From Desulfobacteraceae bacterium (lineage in GTDB: Bacteria; Desulfobacterota; Desulfobacteria; Desulfobacterales; SURF-15): 51,736 nucleotides of DNA. The translations under genes and the position numbers were made by a program. This document shows, piece after piece, positions 1 through 8,652 of this stretch; within the stretch, counting starts at the first letter, position 1, and the number at the start of each line of letters is the position of its first letter. Where the stretch lies: NCBI GenBank assembly GCA_003599475.1, contig QZKK01000225.1, forward strand, positions 1 to 51,736, written 5' to 3'. The notes beneath the pieces are model-generated. The model made no database searches. It was not told the DNA's origin and worked only from the letters and a program-made list of their open reading frames with translations.

Positions 1-1
1 T

Positions 2-55
2 CTGGATGCCGGATCAAGTCCGGCATGACGATTCTAGGACTTTTTACGAGAAGAT
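2..55. repeat. Partial copy of a dispersed palindromic (MITE-like) element
   Basis: An inverted repeat (CTGGATGCCGGA / TCCGGCATGACG) is followed by GACTTTTTACGAG. The same layout, a GC-rich palindrome then a GACTTnTTACGAG terminus, forms the right half of the complete element at 17557-17689. The left half would lie outside the window. The palindrome core differs in sequence from that of the complete copy, so this is a family member and not an identical copy. Confidence 0.6.
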
Positions 56-118
56 CAATATTGGATATTGTTTGGAATTTGATGCTTGTGTACTTGGAAT
101 TTTCGAGGATTCAACCGT

Positions 119-1090
119 TTAAGCGCCCTCTAAAAGTTGGAGACATGCGGCTTCGACTTCGGGGACCCCGATCCGATTGATATCCGTGCGGTTTCTCAGC
201 CATTTTCCCCGGGGTGCAAGGGGCCTGACGTTTTCCGGGCTTCCGGTGGAAAATAGGGTGACAACCGGAATTCCGATCGCCGCTGCCAGATGCCCCGGAC
301 CGGTGTCGTTTGAAACCAAGAGCCGGCAATCGGCCAACGCATCGATGAGTGAATCGACCTTCCGATGCAGAAGGAACTCCCATCTTTGAGCAGCGCATCT
401 ATCCTTTACTGCAGATTCGAGAAATGCCTCCTGCGGGCCTAGAAAGAATCGAATCCCGTACCCCCTTCGCGACAATCGTTGTGCCAGATCGAAAAAATTT
501 TCTTCGGACCAACGTCTCGATTCGGTGGAAGCGCCGATGTTGATCCCGATTCTGTCGCAGCATCCCACCGTCCGCAGAAGGGGAAGCCGATAAGGGACGG
601 CTGCCTGTCCTGCCGGGTACCCGAACGCCCCAACGACTGCATTCAGGAAGTAATCGGATCGATGCTCTTTTTCCCAGTCCGCCTGGATGGGTGCAGTATA
701 GACGCGCCGCCGGAGCGGGGATCCTTTCACCCGCCCGACACGGAAGGGGGCGCCGGTAAAATAGGCGATCAGGGAAGTTTCGCCGAATCCCTGCAGGTCG
801 AAGACCCCGTGAAATCGACTCCTGCGGAGCTTCGCGACAACCCGCATTGCCTGCAGGGCGGCCGGGAGAAGCCGCCGGTTCGACTTGAATCCCCGCCGGT
901 CGATGGTTTCCACTCGCTGGACCAGCCCAGATCGGGCGGGGATTCCGGCGAACGCGCAATCGGTAAGATAGCAGATGTAACTGCCTTTGAAGCGATCCTT
1001 CAGCCATTTAAGGGCCGGAAGCGTCATCACCACATCACCCATTCCGGACCAGCGAATCACCAGGAATCGATATGGCGTTTTGTTTTGCAT
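119..1090 (-). CDS. Glycosyltransferase family 9 protein (LPS heptosyltransferase-like)
   Basis: This 323-residue protein has the GT9 heptosyltransferase layout. The N-terminus has a Rossmann start (FLVIRWSGMGDVVMTLPAL), and the C-terminal half has the nucleotide-sugar-binding stretch SNDTGPGHLAAAIGIPVV. GT9 enzymes transfer heptose from ADP-heptose to lipid A core or, in some cases, to proteins. I place the start at 1090 (MQNKTPYRF) because the GT9 fold begins directly after it; the reading frame is open to 1168, but the extra 26 residues match nothing in the family. It is transcribed away from the Trm112-like gene. Acceptor and donor cannot be read from the sequence. The adenylyltransferase RfaE2 at 6779 would supply ADP-heptose. 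Confidence 0.85.
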   Translation of the reverse strand: MQNKTPYRFLVIRWSGMGDVVMTLPALKWLKDRFKGSYICYLTDCAFAGIPARSGLVQRVETIDRRGFKSNRRLLPAALQAMRVVAKLRRSRFHGVFDLQGFGETSLIAYFTGAPFRVGRVKGSPLRRRVYTAPIQADWEKEHRSDYFLNAVVGAFGYPAGQAAVPYRLPLLRTVGCCDRIGINIGASTESRRWSEENFFDLAQRLSRRGYGIRFFLGPQEAFLESAVKDRCAAQRWEFLLHRKVDSLIDALADCRLLVSNDTGPGHLAAAIGIPVVTLFSTGSPENVRPLAPRGKWLRNRTDINRIGVPEVEAACLQLLEGA

Positions 1091-1130
1091 GCCCCGTTTA
1101 AGTTTGATATGAATAAAAAGTTCCTTACAA

Positions 1131-1152
1131 TTGGAATGATGGAGTACTGGAA
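1131..1152. repeat. Short dispersed word, second copy at 3732-3754
   Basis: The stretch reads GAATGATGGAGTACTGGAAT and recurs almost unchanged (one base different) in the gmk-rlmB gap at 3732-3754. It lies between the divergent GT9 and Trm112-like genes. It is one of several short reiterated words in the intergenic regions of this window; no function is apparent. Confidence 0.5.
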
Positions 1153-1185
1153 TATATCCATTACTCATGCCCCAAGGAGATGCAC

Positions 1186-1356
1186 ATGGCCATCAGCCAA
1201 GATTTGTTAGATATCCTAGCTTGTCCAAAGTGTAAAGGCGACATCTATCTGAATGAAGCCAAAGACGGGTTGATCTGCAATCGGTGCAAACTGCTCTACG
1301 AGATTCGGGACGATATACCGATCATGCTGATCGACGAGGCGAAGCCGATCGAATAA
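1186..1356 (+). CDS. Trm112-like / UPF0434 (YcaR-type) zinc-ribbon protein
   Basis: A 56-residue ORF begins MAISQDLLDILACPKCKGD and ends with DDIPIMLIDEAKPIE. The paired CPxC (CPKC, residues 13-16) and CNRC (CxxC, residues 32-35) motifs and the IPIML tail are diagnostic of the small bacterial Trm112-like family, a one-domain zinc-ribbon protein. A clear AAGGAG precedes the ATG by 6 nt. Trm112 proteins activate methyltransferases in eukaryotes and archaea; the role of the bacterial stand-alone form is not settled. It heads a tight plus-strand run, with the DUF4416 gene starting 6 nt after its stop. Confidence 0.88.
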   Translation: MAISQDLLDILACPKCKGDIYLNEAKDGLICNRCKLLYEIRDDIPIMLIDEAKPIE

Positions 1357-1362
1357 ATTCCC

Positions 1363-1929
1363 ATGAGTGTGCCGCAGCAGCCGAAACCTGCCAAGCTGGT
1401 CGTCGGACTGATCATGAAACGGAAAAGCTTTCTTTCCGAAGTGGCAGGGGACCTGATCCGGCAATTCGGCCCGCTGGATCTTGTGAGCCGGTGGCTTGCG
1501 TTTGATTTTACAGCGTATTATGAACCGGAATTGGGCTCGCCCCTGTTTCGGAGGATGCTGGCCTTCCATGCGCCGATTGAACAAAAAAATCTTGCAGAAA
1601 TCAAATTGACGACCAATGCGATCGAAAAAACCCATTCCTCCGGTGGAAAACGGCAGGTAAACATTGATCCGGGGTATCTGACGTATGAAAGGTTTGTGCT
1701 TGCAACCGGGAAGAATTATGCGCACAGGATTTATCTGGATAAAGGGATCTATGCGGATCTGACGCTGATGTTCAGAAAAGGCGGCTATGAAGCATTGCCG
1801 TGGACCTACCCGGATTATGCACATCATCAGATCATAAGCTTCCTCGAGCGGGTGAGAAGCAAGTATGCTTTCGATATCCGGCGGAAAGGCGTCACTCCCG
1901 ACGAATCGATTGAAAAGGAACCTTCATGA
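1363..1929 (+). CDS. DUF4416 family protein
   Basis: This 188-residue protein has the signature of the uncharacterised DUF4416 family: an early KLVVGLIM segment, FDFTAYYEPELGSPLFRRML, and a C-terminal part with INIDPGYL-like (VNIDPGYLTYERFVLATGK) and WTYPDYAHHQIISFLE blocks. The family occurs mainly in Desulfobacterota and related phyla, and its members are often annotated as 'GTP-binding protein' without support. No P-loop or membrane segment is visible. The 3' end overlaps yicC in an ATGA junction, which suggests translational coupling. The ribosome-binding site is poor, so it may depend on coupling to the Trm112-like gene. Function is unknown. Confidence 0.8.
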   Translation: MSVPQQPKPAKLVVGLIMKRKSFLSEVAGDLIRQFGPLDLVSRWLAFDFTAYYEPELGSPLFRRMLAFHAPIEQKNLAEIKLTTNAIEKTHSSGGKRQVNIDPGYLTYERFVLATGKNYAHRIYLDKGIYADLTLMFRKGGYEALPWTYPDYAHHQIISFLERVRSKYAFDIRRKGVTPDESIEKEPS

Positions 1930-2804
1930 AAAGCATGACAGGGTATGCAGGCGCAGAAAAAGCCCGGAACGGCTGCACGGCAACCGTTGAAGTCAGAACT
2001 TACAACAGCCGCTTTCTGGATGTCGTGATGCGGCTTCCCAATGCTTTCCGGAGCTTTGAAGACCGGGCCAAGGAGCTCATTCTCCGCCGGTTGTCCAGAG
2101 GCAGAGTCGAGGTTCATTTACAGGTTAGGAACGAATCGGAATCGGATTTTCTGGTGGAAATCGATGCATCGAAGGTCGATGTCTACCGATCGGTACTGGA
2201 CCGGTTGAAAAAGGAGTTCAATCTCAAGGGAGACCTCAGCCTGGACTTTCTTTTTGGACCCGACGGTGTCATCAAGCGCTTGGAGGCGGAAAAAGAGATC
2301 GAATCATGCTGGCCCACTGTCCAGGACTGTCTGGAAGATGCCCTGGACCATCTGGACGCCATGCGGAGAAGAGAAGGAGAGTCCATTTTACAGGATATGG
2401 AAAGCCGGCTCCGGTATATCGAAAGCTGTCTCGTGCAGATTCGTGATTCATCTTCGGACCTTGCCGCCCAGTATCGGGATCGTCTGAAGGAGCGGATATC
2501 GGCGTTGACCGACGGAATGGTCGAGGTCGATCCGGCGAGAATCGCCCAGGAAGCGGCTTTTTATGCCGACAGGAGCGATATATCCGAGGAAATCAGCCGT
2601 GCGGAAAGCCACCTTTCCCAGTATCGCTCGATCATGGCTTCGGAGGAAGCCGCCGGCCGCAGGCTCAATTTTTTGCTGCAGGAGTTCAACCGGGAGTTCA
2701 ACACCATGGGATCGAAAGCGGGAAATGCCGGCGTTTCTCATCTGATCGTCGATGTAAAATCCGAATTGGAGAAAATCCGCGAGCAGGTTCAGAACGTGGA
2801 ATAG
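1926..2804 (+). CDS. yicC: YicC/YloC family endoribonuclease
   Basis: The 292-residue protein begins [11 protein letters not shown], the hallmark N-terminus of YicC-like proteins. It continues with [17 protein letters not shown] and ends with the conserved block [23 protein letters not shown], followed by [18 protein letters not shown]. YicC/YloC proteins are single-strand-specific endoribonucleases; E. coli YicC has been implicated in small-RNA turnover. Full length and no disruption. It overlaps the upstream DUF4416 stop by 4 nt (ATGA) and is followed 29 nt later by remA and gmk, a linkage found in many bacteria. Confidence 0.93.
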   Translation: MKSMTGYAGAEKARNGCTATVEVRTYNSRFLDVVMRLPNAFRSFEDRAKELILRRLSRGRVEVHLQVRNESESDFLVEIDASKVDVYRSVLDRLKKEFNLKGDLSLDFLFGPDGVIKRLEAEKEIESCWPTVQDCLEDALDHLDAMRRREGESILQDMESRLRYIESCLVQIRDSSSDLAAQYRDRLKERISALTDGMVEVDPARIAQEAAFYADRSDISEEISRAESHLSQYRSIMASEEAAGRRLNFLLQEFNREFNTMGSKAGNAGVSHLIVDVKSELEKIREQVQNVE

Positions 2805-2833
2805 ATCAGCGGAACGAGCGCTCTGGAGGAGAG

Positions 2834-3091
2834 GTGGAGCAGCAGAATTTACTGAACATCGGTTTCGGAAGTACCGTGGTGGCGGATCGGGTTGTGGCCA
2901 TCGTATCCCCGAACTCGGCGCCGATGAAGAGACTGAAGGACGAAGCCAAGGAGGATAAGCGATTGATCGATGCCACCCATGGGCGCAAGACCCGCGCCAT
3001 CATCATCATGGACAGCAACCACGTAATTCTTTCCGCCATTCAGGCCGAAACCATCTCCCAGCGCTATACGCTGCTGACGGACCGGGAATGA
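2834..3091 (+). CDS. RemA-like DUF370 regulatory protein
   Basis: This 85-residue protein opens with [21 protein letters not shown] and includes the basic segment [19 protein letters not shown], the standard DUF370/RemA pattern. In Bacillus subtilis RemA is a DNA-binding activator of biofilm-matrix operons that forms ring-like oligomers. In Gram-negative bacteria the role is not established. The start is a GTG directly after GGAGGAGAG. It overlaps gmk by 4 nt (ATGA), consistent with the frequent yicC-remA-gmk linkage. The arginine and lysine residues expected for DNA contact are present around residues 50-54. Confidence 0.88.
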   Translation: MEQQNLLNIGFGSTVVADRVVAIVSPNSAPMKRLKDEAKEDKRLIDATHGRKTRAIIIMDSNHVILSAIQAETISQRYTLLTDRE

Positions 3092-3684
3092 GCTTCTCTT
3101 CAGCCAGGAATGCCGGATGCGGAGCCGAAACCGGACGGCTTTTCGTGGTCTCGGCGCCTTCCGGAGCCGGAAAGACAACGCTTTGCCGGGCCGCCCGGGA
3201 ACAGTTTCCCGATCTTCTCTATTCGGTCTCTTTTACGACGCGTCTCCCCAGACCGGGTGAGACCGACGGCAGCGACTACCATTTCATCGAAAGGGAAGCG
3301 TTTGAAAAAGGAATCCGGGAAAAGCGATGGGCGGAGTGGGCGGTCGTCCACGGAAACTATTACGGCACCTGCGCGGCGTTTATCGAAGGCAATCTGCAGA
3401 AAGGCAAAGACATTCTCATGGATATCGATGTGCAGGGAGCCGAGCAGATTCTCAAGCGGTATCCGGAAGCCGTCACCATCTTTGTGGAACCCCCCTCGCT
3501 GGAGGTCCTCAGGCATCGCCTGGAATCCAGGAAAACCGATCGGCCGGACGAAATCGACCGACGGATGGACGAAGCCCGAAAAGAAATGGCCAAACGGCAT
3601 CTCTACCGGCACGTGATCCTGAACGAGCGGCTGGAGCCTGCCGTTCAGGAATTGGCCGGCATTATCGAAGCGTATCGGCGATAA
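3088..3684 (+). CDS. gmk: Guanylate kinase
   Basis: The 198-residue enzyme phosphorylates GMP to GDP with ATP. The P-loop [14 protein letters not shown] lies near residues 21-34. It is followed by the GMP-binding elements [11 protein letters not shown] and DYHFI, and by HGNYYGT, the guanylate kinase signature. [13 protein letters not shown] and the lid with [14 protein letters not shown] complete the fold. The first 15 residues are an extension before the domain. The start overlaps the remA stop. Length is normal for the family. Confidence 0.95.
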   Translation: MSFSSARNAGCGAETGRLFVVSAPSGAGKTTLCRAAREQFPDLLYSVSFTTRLPRPGETDGSDYHFIEREAFEKGIREKRWAEWAVVHGNYYGTCAAFIEGNLQKGKDILMDIDVQGAEQILKRYPEAVTIFVEPPSLEVLRHRLESRKTDRPDEIDRRMDEARKEMAKRHLYRHVILNERLEPAVQELAGIIEAYRR

Positions 3685-3731
3685 GGAAGTTTACGTTCTG
3701 CCACGAAAGACACGGAGGCACAAAGAAGATC

Positions 3732-3835
3732 TTTGAATGATGGAATACTGGAATTTTGGAGTCATCGGTTTCAGTCGAATAAGGGTTCCCTCTAGATCAT
3801 TGAGCTTTGTGTCTTAGTGTCTTAGTGGCGAAAGA
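3732..3835. repeat. Cluster of short dispersed words between gmk and rlmB
   Basis: The gap holds two reiterated words: GAATGATGGAATACTGGAAT, which recurs at 1131-1152, and TTTGTGTCTTAGTGTCTTAG (3806-3825). The second recurs, in both orientations, at 17482-17512 and 17702-17725. No ORF, tRNA or terminator is visible here. Confidence 0.55.
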
Positions 3836-3852
3836 TTGATGAGGGGTTTTCA

Positions 3853-4644
3853 ATGCCGCAGGCGAAAACAGATCAACGACGCGGCGGTTCGGAGATCCTG
3901 TTCGGGGTCCATTCCGTAAGGGAATCGATCCGTGCCGGCCGGCGAAAAATTTTCGAAGTTTATGCCCTGGGATCGAAAGGCAGTCGAAACCGGGAGCTGA
4001 TCGATCAGGCGCTCTCGAAGGGAATACCTGTAAAATCGATGGAGATCGAGCGGCTGCAGGCCGCAGTCCAATCGAACCGGCATCAGGGGATCGGAGCGCT
4101 TGTCGGCCCGTATCCCTTCAGCGAATTATCCCAGGTGCTTTCCGGTTTTCCGGGTAAAATCGCACCCCCCTTTCTGCTGCTGCTGGACAGTGTGGTCGAT
4201 CCCCAGAACCTCGGCGCCCTCGCTCGAACGGCCCTTTGCGCCGGGGTCGACGGAATCTTTATTCCGAAAGACCGTTCGGCATCTCCGACGCCTGCAGTAT
4301 CGCGAGCCTCTGCAGGGGCGCTCGAGCATGCCCGGCTGGTCCGGATCACCAATCTGACGGCAACCATCACCGACCTCAAGAAAAAAGGGCTCTGGATTAT
4401 CGGGCTGGATGCGGGATCGAGTCAGTCCATCTTTTCGACCGATCTGACCGTACCGCTTTCGCTTGTGATCGGAGGAGAAGAAAAGGGGATCCGGCCGCTG
4501 GTCAAGAAAAACTGCGACCTGGTCGTCTCCATTCCCCAAAGTGGAGTCATCGGCTCGCTGAACGCGGCCGCCGCCGGTGCGGTGGCCATGTATGAGGTGT
4601 ACCGGCAGAGAGCTGAAAGCTCAAAGCTGAAAGCTGAAAGCTGA
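3853..4644 (+). CDS. rlmB: 23S rRNA (guanosine-2'-O-)-methyltransferase RlmB
   Basis: This 263-residue SPOUT-class methyltransferase has an L30e-like substrate domain, starting EILFGVHSVRESIRAGRRK, and a knotted catalytic domain. The three SPOUT motifs are visible: LLLDSVVDPQNLGALARTA, LVIGGEEKGIRPLV, and IPQSGVIGSLNAAAAGAVAMYE. RlmB methylates the ribose of G2251 (E. coli numbering) in 23S rRNA. The last nine residues (ESSKLKAES) lie outside the fold and are encoded by an AGCTGAAAGC direct repeat that runs past the stop codon, so a dispersed repeat appears to have extended the C-terminus. Confidence 0.92.
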   Translation: MPQAKTDQRRGGSEILFGVHSVRESIRAGRRKIFEVYALGSKGSRNRELIDQALSKGIPVKSMEIERLQAAVQSNRHQGIGALVGPYPFSELSQVLSGFPGKIAPPFLLLLDSVVDPQNLGALARTALCAGVDGIFIPKDRSASPTPAVSRASAGALEHARLVRITNLTATITDLKKKGLWIIGLDAGSSQSIFSTDLTVPLSLVIGGEEKGIRPLVKKNCDLVVSIPQSGVIGSLNAAAAGAVAMYEVYRQRAESSKLKAES

Positions 4645-4655
4645 AAGCAAGAAGC
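4609..4655. repeat. AGCTGAAAGC short tandem repeat overlapping the rlmB 3' end
   Basis: Four or so degenerate units of (A)GCTGAAAGCT follow each other. The first half encodes the C-terminal residues of RlmB and the second half lies after its stop. A further AGAGCTGAAAGACGAAAG stands at 4679-4696, before icd. Confidence 0.65.
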
Positions 4656-4722
4656 TCGGAGCGGATAGCAAAGCACAAAAGAGCTGAAAGACGAAAGGGA
4701 GAGAACTGGAAAGGAGTTTCCC

Positions 4723-5946
4723 ATGAACGATCGAGCAAAAAAGATTACCAAAAAAAGCGATAGTCACCTGAATGTGCCGGATTTTCCGATCGTTCCCTAC
4801 ATCGAGGGCGACGGCATCGGCCCTGACATCTGGAAAGCCGCACGAAAGGTGATCGATGCCGCGGTCGAAAAAACATCCGGCCGACGGAAGATCGAATGGC
4901 TGGAAATCTATGCCGGCGAGAAGAGCTATCACAGGACCGGTGAATGGCTCCCCGAGAAGACTCTTGAAACGATGAAAGACCACATCGTCTCCATCAAGGG
5001 CCCGATGACGACCCCGGTGGGAGGGGGGATCCGCAGCCTGAATGTGGCCATTCGTCACCGCCTGAACCTGTATGCCTGCATCCGCCCCATCCGCTATATC
5101 GATTCGGTTCCAAGCCCGATGAAGCACCCTGAAAAGGTGAATGTGGTGGTTTTTCGTGAGAACATGGAAGACGTATACGCGGGAATCGAATGGGAGTCCG
5201 GATCCGAGGATGCCAGTCGGGTCATCTCATTTTTAAAGGAAAAGATGGGGGTTTCGATTCCGGCGGATGCCGGAGTCGGCATCAAGCCGATCAGTGAGAG
5301 GGCCAGTAAAAAACTGGTCGCTGCCGCCATCTCCTATGCGATCGAAAACCAGAAGCCGAGTGTGACCCTGATGCACAAGGGAAATATCATGAAATTCACC
5401 GAGGCGGCTTTTCGAAAATGGGGGTATGAGGTGGCAAAGGAGCGTTTTTCGGATAAAACCGTTACGGAACAGGAGCTTTACGACACCTACCACGGGAAGA
5501 GGCCCGAGGGGAAGGTGGTGATCAAAGACCGTATTGCCGACGTGATGTTTCAATTCGTGCTTTTGCGGCCGGACGAATTCGATGTGATCGCAACGCCGAA
5601 TTTAAACGGTGACTATATTTCCGACGCCCTGGCCGCCCAGGTGGGCGGTCTAGGAATGGCTCCGGGGGCAAACATCGGTGATGACTGCGCTGTTTTCGAA
5701 GCCACACATGGCACCGCACCGAAGTATGCCGGACTGGACAAGGTGAACCCGAGTTCTTTGATCTTATCGGGTGCCATGATGCTTGAGTATATGGGTTGGA
5801 AAGACGCTTCCGGAAGCATCTGGAATGCGGTTGGTAAAACGATTAAAGCGGGTTTCGTAACCTATGATCTGGCCCGCCAGATCTCGGACGCCCGGGAGGT
5901 CTCATGCTCCGGTTTTGCCGAACGGATCGTTGAAAATATCGGATGA
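4723..5946 (+). CDS. icd: NADP-dependent isocitrate dehydrogenase
   Basis: The 407-residue enzyme oxidatively decarboxylates isocitrate to 2-oxoglutarate. Substrate-binding residues match the E. coli pattern: [13 protein letters not shown] (Ser105 corresponds to the regulatory phosphoserine), [12 protein letters not shown], and [14 protein letters not shown] with the catalytic Tyr. The C-terminal part holds [16 protein letters not shown] and the coenzyme motif HGTAPKYAG, whose Lys-Tyr pair is typical of NADP rather than NAD specificity. AAGGAG stands 9 nt before the ATG. The stop overlaps the ComF-like gene by 4 nt (ATGA), an unusual pairing that implies co-translation. Confidence 0.95.
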   Translation: MNDRAKKITKKSDSHLNVPDFPIVPYIEGDGIGPDIWKAARKVIDAAVEKTSGRRKIEWLEIYAGEKSYHRTGEWLPEKTLETMKDHIVSIKGPMTTPVGGGIRSLNVAIRHRLNLYACIRPIRYIDSVPSPMKHPEKVNVVVFRENMEDVYAGIEWESGSEDASRVISFLKEKMGVSIPADAGVGIKPISERASKKLVAAAISYAIENQKPSVTLMHKGNIMKFTEAAFRKWGYEVAKERFSDKTVTEQELYDTYHGKRPEGKVVIKDRIADVMFQFVLLRPDEFDVIATPNLNGDYISDALAAQVGGLGMAPGANIGDDCAVFEATHGTAPKYAGLDKVNPSSLILSGAMMLEYMGWKDASGSIWNAVGKTIKAGFVTYDLARQISDAREVSCSGFAERIVENIG

Positions 5947-6767
5947 AGGCGCTGCTTCGGATCGTTCAAGCCTTCCAAGAGGCTATTTTTCCGGTGAAAT
6001 GCCCGGTTTGCGAATCCTTTTTCCATTGGAAGCAGGATGGGGGGGCATTTCCCGAGACGGCGGATGGAAGCGGTGCCGGCAAGACCCTGTCCGGCGAGCG
6101 AGCACTTTTTGAAAGCACGATGAGCGGCTGCCTGTGTCCGCAGTGCAGGAAGAAGTTTTCTCCGGCCCTGTCTCCTTTATGCAGGCGTTGCGGTACACTC
6201 TTTGCGACCCCCGAAGGCGAGGATCACCTCTGCAGTTCCTGTATCACCCGGCCGAAGTACTTTCAGAAAGCGCGAAGCGCAGGCATCTACGATACCACGC
6301 TGATGAGACTGATTCATCGGTTCAAGTATGAGGGGGACATTCATCTGGCCCATCCGCTCGGAAAGCTGCTTTTCGGCACATATCGGCAGTTTTTCGAGCA
6401 AGGCGCGCCCGATCTGATCGTACCGGTGCCGCTTCACATCCGGCGGTTTCGGGAGCGAGGGTTCAATCAAGCCTATCTTCTGGTCAGAGATTGGAGAAAG
6501 CTGGAATCCGGAGCCCCGCCGGTTGAAAAGGATATCCTCTTTCGAAGCCATCGGACGCAACCTCAGACCGGTTTGAAACGGAAGGACAGGATTCGCAACA
6601 TCATGAATGCATTCTCCGTGAATCCAAAAGCCGCGATCGCCGGGAAAAAGGTGCTTCTGGTCGATGATGTCTATACCACCGGAGCGACACTGGATGAATG
6701 TGCCAGGGTTCTTCTCGAGGCCGGTGCAGAGCGGGTGGATGCGGTGACCCTGGCCAGAGCGGTTTAG
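5943..6767 (+). CDS. ComF family phosphoribosyltransferase-like protein
   Basis: The 274-residue protein has an N-terminal cysteine-rich part (CPVC at 20-23, CPQC at 65-68, CRRC at 80-83, CSSC at 97-100), probably binding zinc. A type I phosphoribosyltransferase domain follows, with the PRPP-binding motif [14 protein letters not shown] at 237-250 and the conserved RGFNQA and RTxxQTGL-like ([13 protein letters not shown]) segments. In naturally competent bacteria ComF acts in DNA uptake; in others (GntX) the role is unclear. A 20-residue stretch between the first two cysteine pairs is longer than usual. It overlaps icd and ends 11 nt before rfaE2. Confidence 0.88.
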   Translation: MKALLRIVQAFQEAIFPVKCPVCESFFHWKQDGGAFPETADGSGAGKTLSGERALFESTMSGCLCPQCRKKFSPALSPLCRRCGTLFATPEGEDHLCSSCITRPKYFQKARSAGIYDTTLMRLIHRFKYEGDIHLAHPLGKLLFGTYRQFFEQGAPDLIVPVPLHIRRFRERGFNQAYLLVRDWRKLESGAPPVEKDILFRSHRTQPQTGLKRKDRIRNIMNAFSVNPKAAIAGKKVLLVDDVYTTGATLDECARVLLEAGAERVDAVTLARAV

Positions 6768-6778
6768 CGGAGATGATC

Positions 6779-7270
6779 ATGAAAGAATCCGGCAAGATTT
6801 TATCGATGCCGCTGCTTAAGAGCAGGCTGGAGACGCTTCGGGCATCCGGCAAGCGGATTGTTTTTACCAACGGATGCTTCGATATCCTGCATGCCGGCCA
6901 CGTGCAGTATCTGATCGCCTCGAAAAGGGAGGGCGATCTGCTGGTGGTCGGCATCAATTCCGATCGATCGGTAAAAACCATCAAGGGAGGCAAACGGCCG
7001 ATCGTTCCCGAAGACCAGCGTGCCTTTGTGCTGGCCGGTCTCGAATGCGTCGATTACATCACGATTTTCCAGGAACCCGACCCCCTGCAGGTGATCCGGT
7101 CCATCATGCCCGATGTGCTGGTAAAGGGCGCCGACTGGCCGGAAACGGGGATTGTCGGCGCCGATCTCGTAAAGGAAAACGGGGGGCGCGTGGTCAGAAT
7201 CGAACTGATGCCGGATATTTCGACTTCAAAGATCATCGACAAGATTCTGGATACCTTTTATAATCCTTGA
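6779..7270 (+). CDS. rfaE2: D-glycero-beta-D-manno-heptose 1-phosphate adenylyltransferase (RfaE2 domain)
   Basis: This 163-residue single-domain enzyme belongs to the cytidylyltransferase superfamily. It has FTNGCFDILHAGHVQYL with the HAGH nucleotide-binding motif at 38-41, then GINSDRSV, KGxxRPI-like (KGGKRPIVPEDQRA) and the C-terminal TSKIIDKIL. It adenylates heptose-1-phosphate in ADP-heptose synthesis. It corresponds to the C-terminal half of E. coli HldE; the kinase half would be a separate gene elsewhere. I choose the ATG at 6779 because GGAG lies 6 nt before it; the ATG at 6773 directly abuts that GGAG. It supplies the donor for the GT9 enzymes in this window. Confidence 0.92.
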   Translation: MKESGKILSMPLLKSRLETLRASGKRIVFTNGCFDILHAGHVQYLIASKREGDLLVVGINSDRSVKTIKGGKRPIVPEDQRAFVLAGLECVDYITIFQEPDPLQVIRSIMPDVLVKGADWPETGIVGADLVKENGGRVVRIELMPDISTSKIIDKILDTFYNP

Positions 7271-7303
7271 GCCGCATTAAATCTAAAATCTAAATTCAAC
7301 AAG

Positions 7304-8083
7304 ATGATATTCAACAACAAATACGGAATTCCCTTTTTCACTTTCCCCCATCTTTCGGAAATCCCCCATATCCGGCATGCCGTCTTTACAAGAGAAGGCG
7401 GATGCAGCCGCGGGCCTTTTCGAAGTTTGAACATCGGAAAGGGCCTGGGAGATGCGCCTTCGGCGGTCGATGAGAACCGAAAGCTCGTCTCGGAGAGCAT
7501 CGGTCAGGGGGAAATCGTATACATTCGCCAGTGTCACGGCACCGAAATCGCTTCCTTCCGCAAAGGCGATCCCCACCATTCACAATCCGGCATGTCATTT
7601 GCAGGAAGCCAGGTCGGGGACGGAATGGTCACGGACCTTCCAGGAAAGTTTTTAGCGATCCAGGTCGCAGACTGCCAGTCGGTGCTGATGTGTGACCCTG
7701 AAAAGGAGGTGGTTGCAAACGTCCATTCCGGCTGGCGCGGGAGCATCCGGAATGTCGCCGGCCGTACGGTCCGGGTGATGATCGACGATTTCGGGTCCGA
7801 TCCGGCCCGCATCCTGGCGGGAATCGGCCCTTCCCTGGGACCCTGCTGTGCGGAGTTTCGGAATTACAGAAGCGAAATTCCGGAATCCTTCTGGGGTTAC
7901 AGGGATGATGCCAATCGATTCGATTTCTGGGCGATCAGTCAGGACCAGCTCACTGCGGAGGGACTCCTCAGGAAGCATATCTTTGTAAGCGGTCTGTGCA
8001 CGAAATGCAGGACAGATCTTTTTTTCTCCTATCGTTCGGAGAAAGTAACGGGAAGATTTGCCACGGTCATCGGACTGACATAA
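7304..8083 (+). CDS. pgeF: Peptidoglycan editing factor PgeF / YfiH-YlmD laccase-domain protein
   Basis: The 259-residue protein has the cofactor-free laccase-domain fold (Multi-copper polyphenol oxidoreductase family, DUF152). Metal-site residues can be seen: His in QCHGTEI, Cys in ADCQSVLMCD and His in ANVHSGWRGS. GIGPSLGPCCAEF and the C-terminal CTKCRTDLFFSYR are also family hallmarks. Members act as purine nucleoside phosphorylases, and YfiH removes wrongly incorporated serine-containing precursors in peptidoglycan synthesis. The first 10 residues precede the core and no strong ribosome-binding site is visible, so the exact start is less certain than the gene. Confidence 0.88.
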   Translation: MIFNNKYGIPFFTFPHLSEIPHIRHAVFTREGGCSRGPFRSLNIGKGLGDAPSAVDENRKLVSESIGQGEIVYIRQCHGTEIASFRKGDPHHSQSGMSFAGSQVGDGMVTDLPGKFLAIQVADCQSVLMCDPEKEVVANVHSGWRGSIRNVAGRTVRVMIDDFGSDPARILAGIGPSLGPCCAEFRNYRSEIPESFWGYRDDANRFDFWAISQDQLTAEGLLRKHIFVSGLCTKCRTDLFFSYRSEKVTGRFATVIGLT

Positions 8084-8090
8084 TTTAAGA

Positions 8091-8121
8091 AGTCTCACGC
8101 AAAGGCGCCAAGCACGCAAAG
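8091..8121. repeat. Dispersed word TCTCACGCAAAGGCGC (second copy 12029-12051)
   Basis: TCTCACGCAAAGGCGC followed by CAAGCACGCAAAG stands directly after pgeF. A shorter version (ATTCTCACGCAAAGGCGC) lies between flgH and flgI. Both copies are intergenic and in the same orientation. Confidence 0.55.
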
Positions 8122-8161
8122 AATAATCTGAAGCGGCCTTGGCGTGACGAAGGAATTGAGA

Positions 8162-8443
8162 GTGAAAACAGAAAAGGCGCATCAAAAAAAGGCCGTTGCC
8201 CTTCGGTATCGGCCCGAAAAGGACACCGCCCCCCGAGTCGCTGCGAAAGGTACGGGAAGAGTCGCAGAGCGAATCCTGGAAATCGCTCGGATCAACGGGA
8301 TTCCTGTAAAAGAGGATTCGGATCTGATCGAAGTGCTTTCCAAGCTCGATATCGAAGAACAGATTCCCCCCAGTGTCTACATCGCCGTCGCCGAACTGCT
8401 GGCTTTCGTCTATTCGGTCAATAGGAAAAAAAAACCGGTTTAG
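8162..8443 (+). CDS. Stand-alone FlhB C-terminal domain protein (FlhX/YlqH-like)
   Basis: This 93-residue protein aligns with the part of the export-switch protein FlhB that follows the autocleavage site: KKAVALRYRPEKDTAPRVAAKGTGRVAERILEIAR, then GIPVKEDSDLIEVLSKLDIEEQIPPSVYIAVAELLAFVY. No membrane segments and no NPTH cleavage motif are present. Similar short proteins (YlqH in Bacillus, FlhX in epsilonproteobacteria) can partly replace the FlhB cytoplasmic domain. The GTG at 8162 is preferred because AAGGA lies 8 nt upstream; the frame is open to 8144. It sits just before the flagellar rod operon, which supports a role in flagellar export. It could also be a dispensable paralogue. Confidence 0.8.
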   Translation: MKTEKAHQKKAVALRYRPEKDTAPRVAAKGTGRVAERILEIARINGIPVKEDSDLIEVLSKLDIEEQIPPSVYIAVAELLAFVYSVNRKKKPV

Positions 8444-8517
8444 GCACTTTTTTCCTTGCCTCCCCTTTCTTTCAACCCTTTGCCCGATCCATTCCAAGCT
8501 CAGTCTCCAACCCCGCT

Positions 8518-8606
8518 ACCGCAGATTACAACAGATTCCGCAGATTACAGAGCCCCGGAGGCGGCATCTTTACCGTGCAACGATTTAAACGTGCAACGTG
8601 CAACGC
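8518..8606. repeat. Short reiterated words in the leader upstream of flgF
   Basis: CGCAGATTACAACAGATTCC plus a second CGCAGATTACAG (8519-8550) is followed by AACGTGCAACGTGCAACG (8590-8607). The second word recurs as its reverse complement at 16491-16530 after flgK (ACGTTGCACGTTG). No ORF is visible between 8444 and 8652. Confidence 0.55.
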
Positions 8607-8652
8607 ATCACTGAAACCCGCAAAACGATTCTTCCCCATCTTCTCCCCATGC

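Noticed and set aside
479..1210. 243-codon plus-strand ORF opposite the first GT9 gene
   Set aside because: GT9 motifs lie on the minus strand; this frame also runs into the Trm112-like start region without a pattern of its own.
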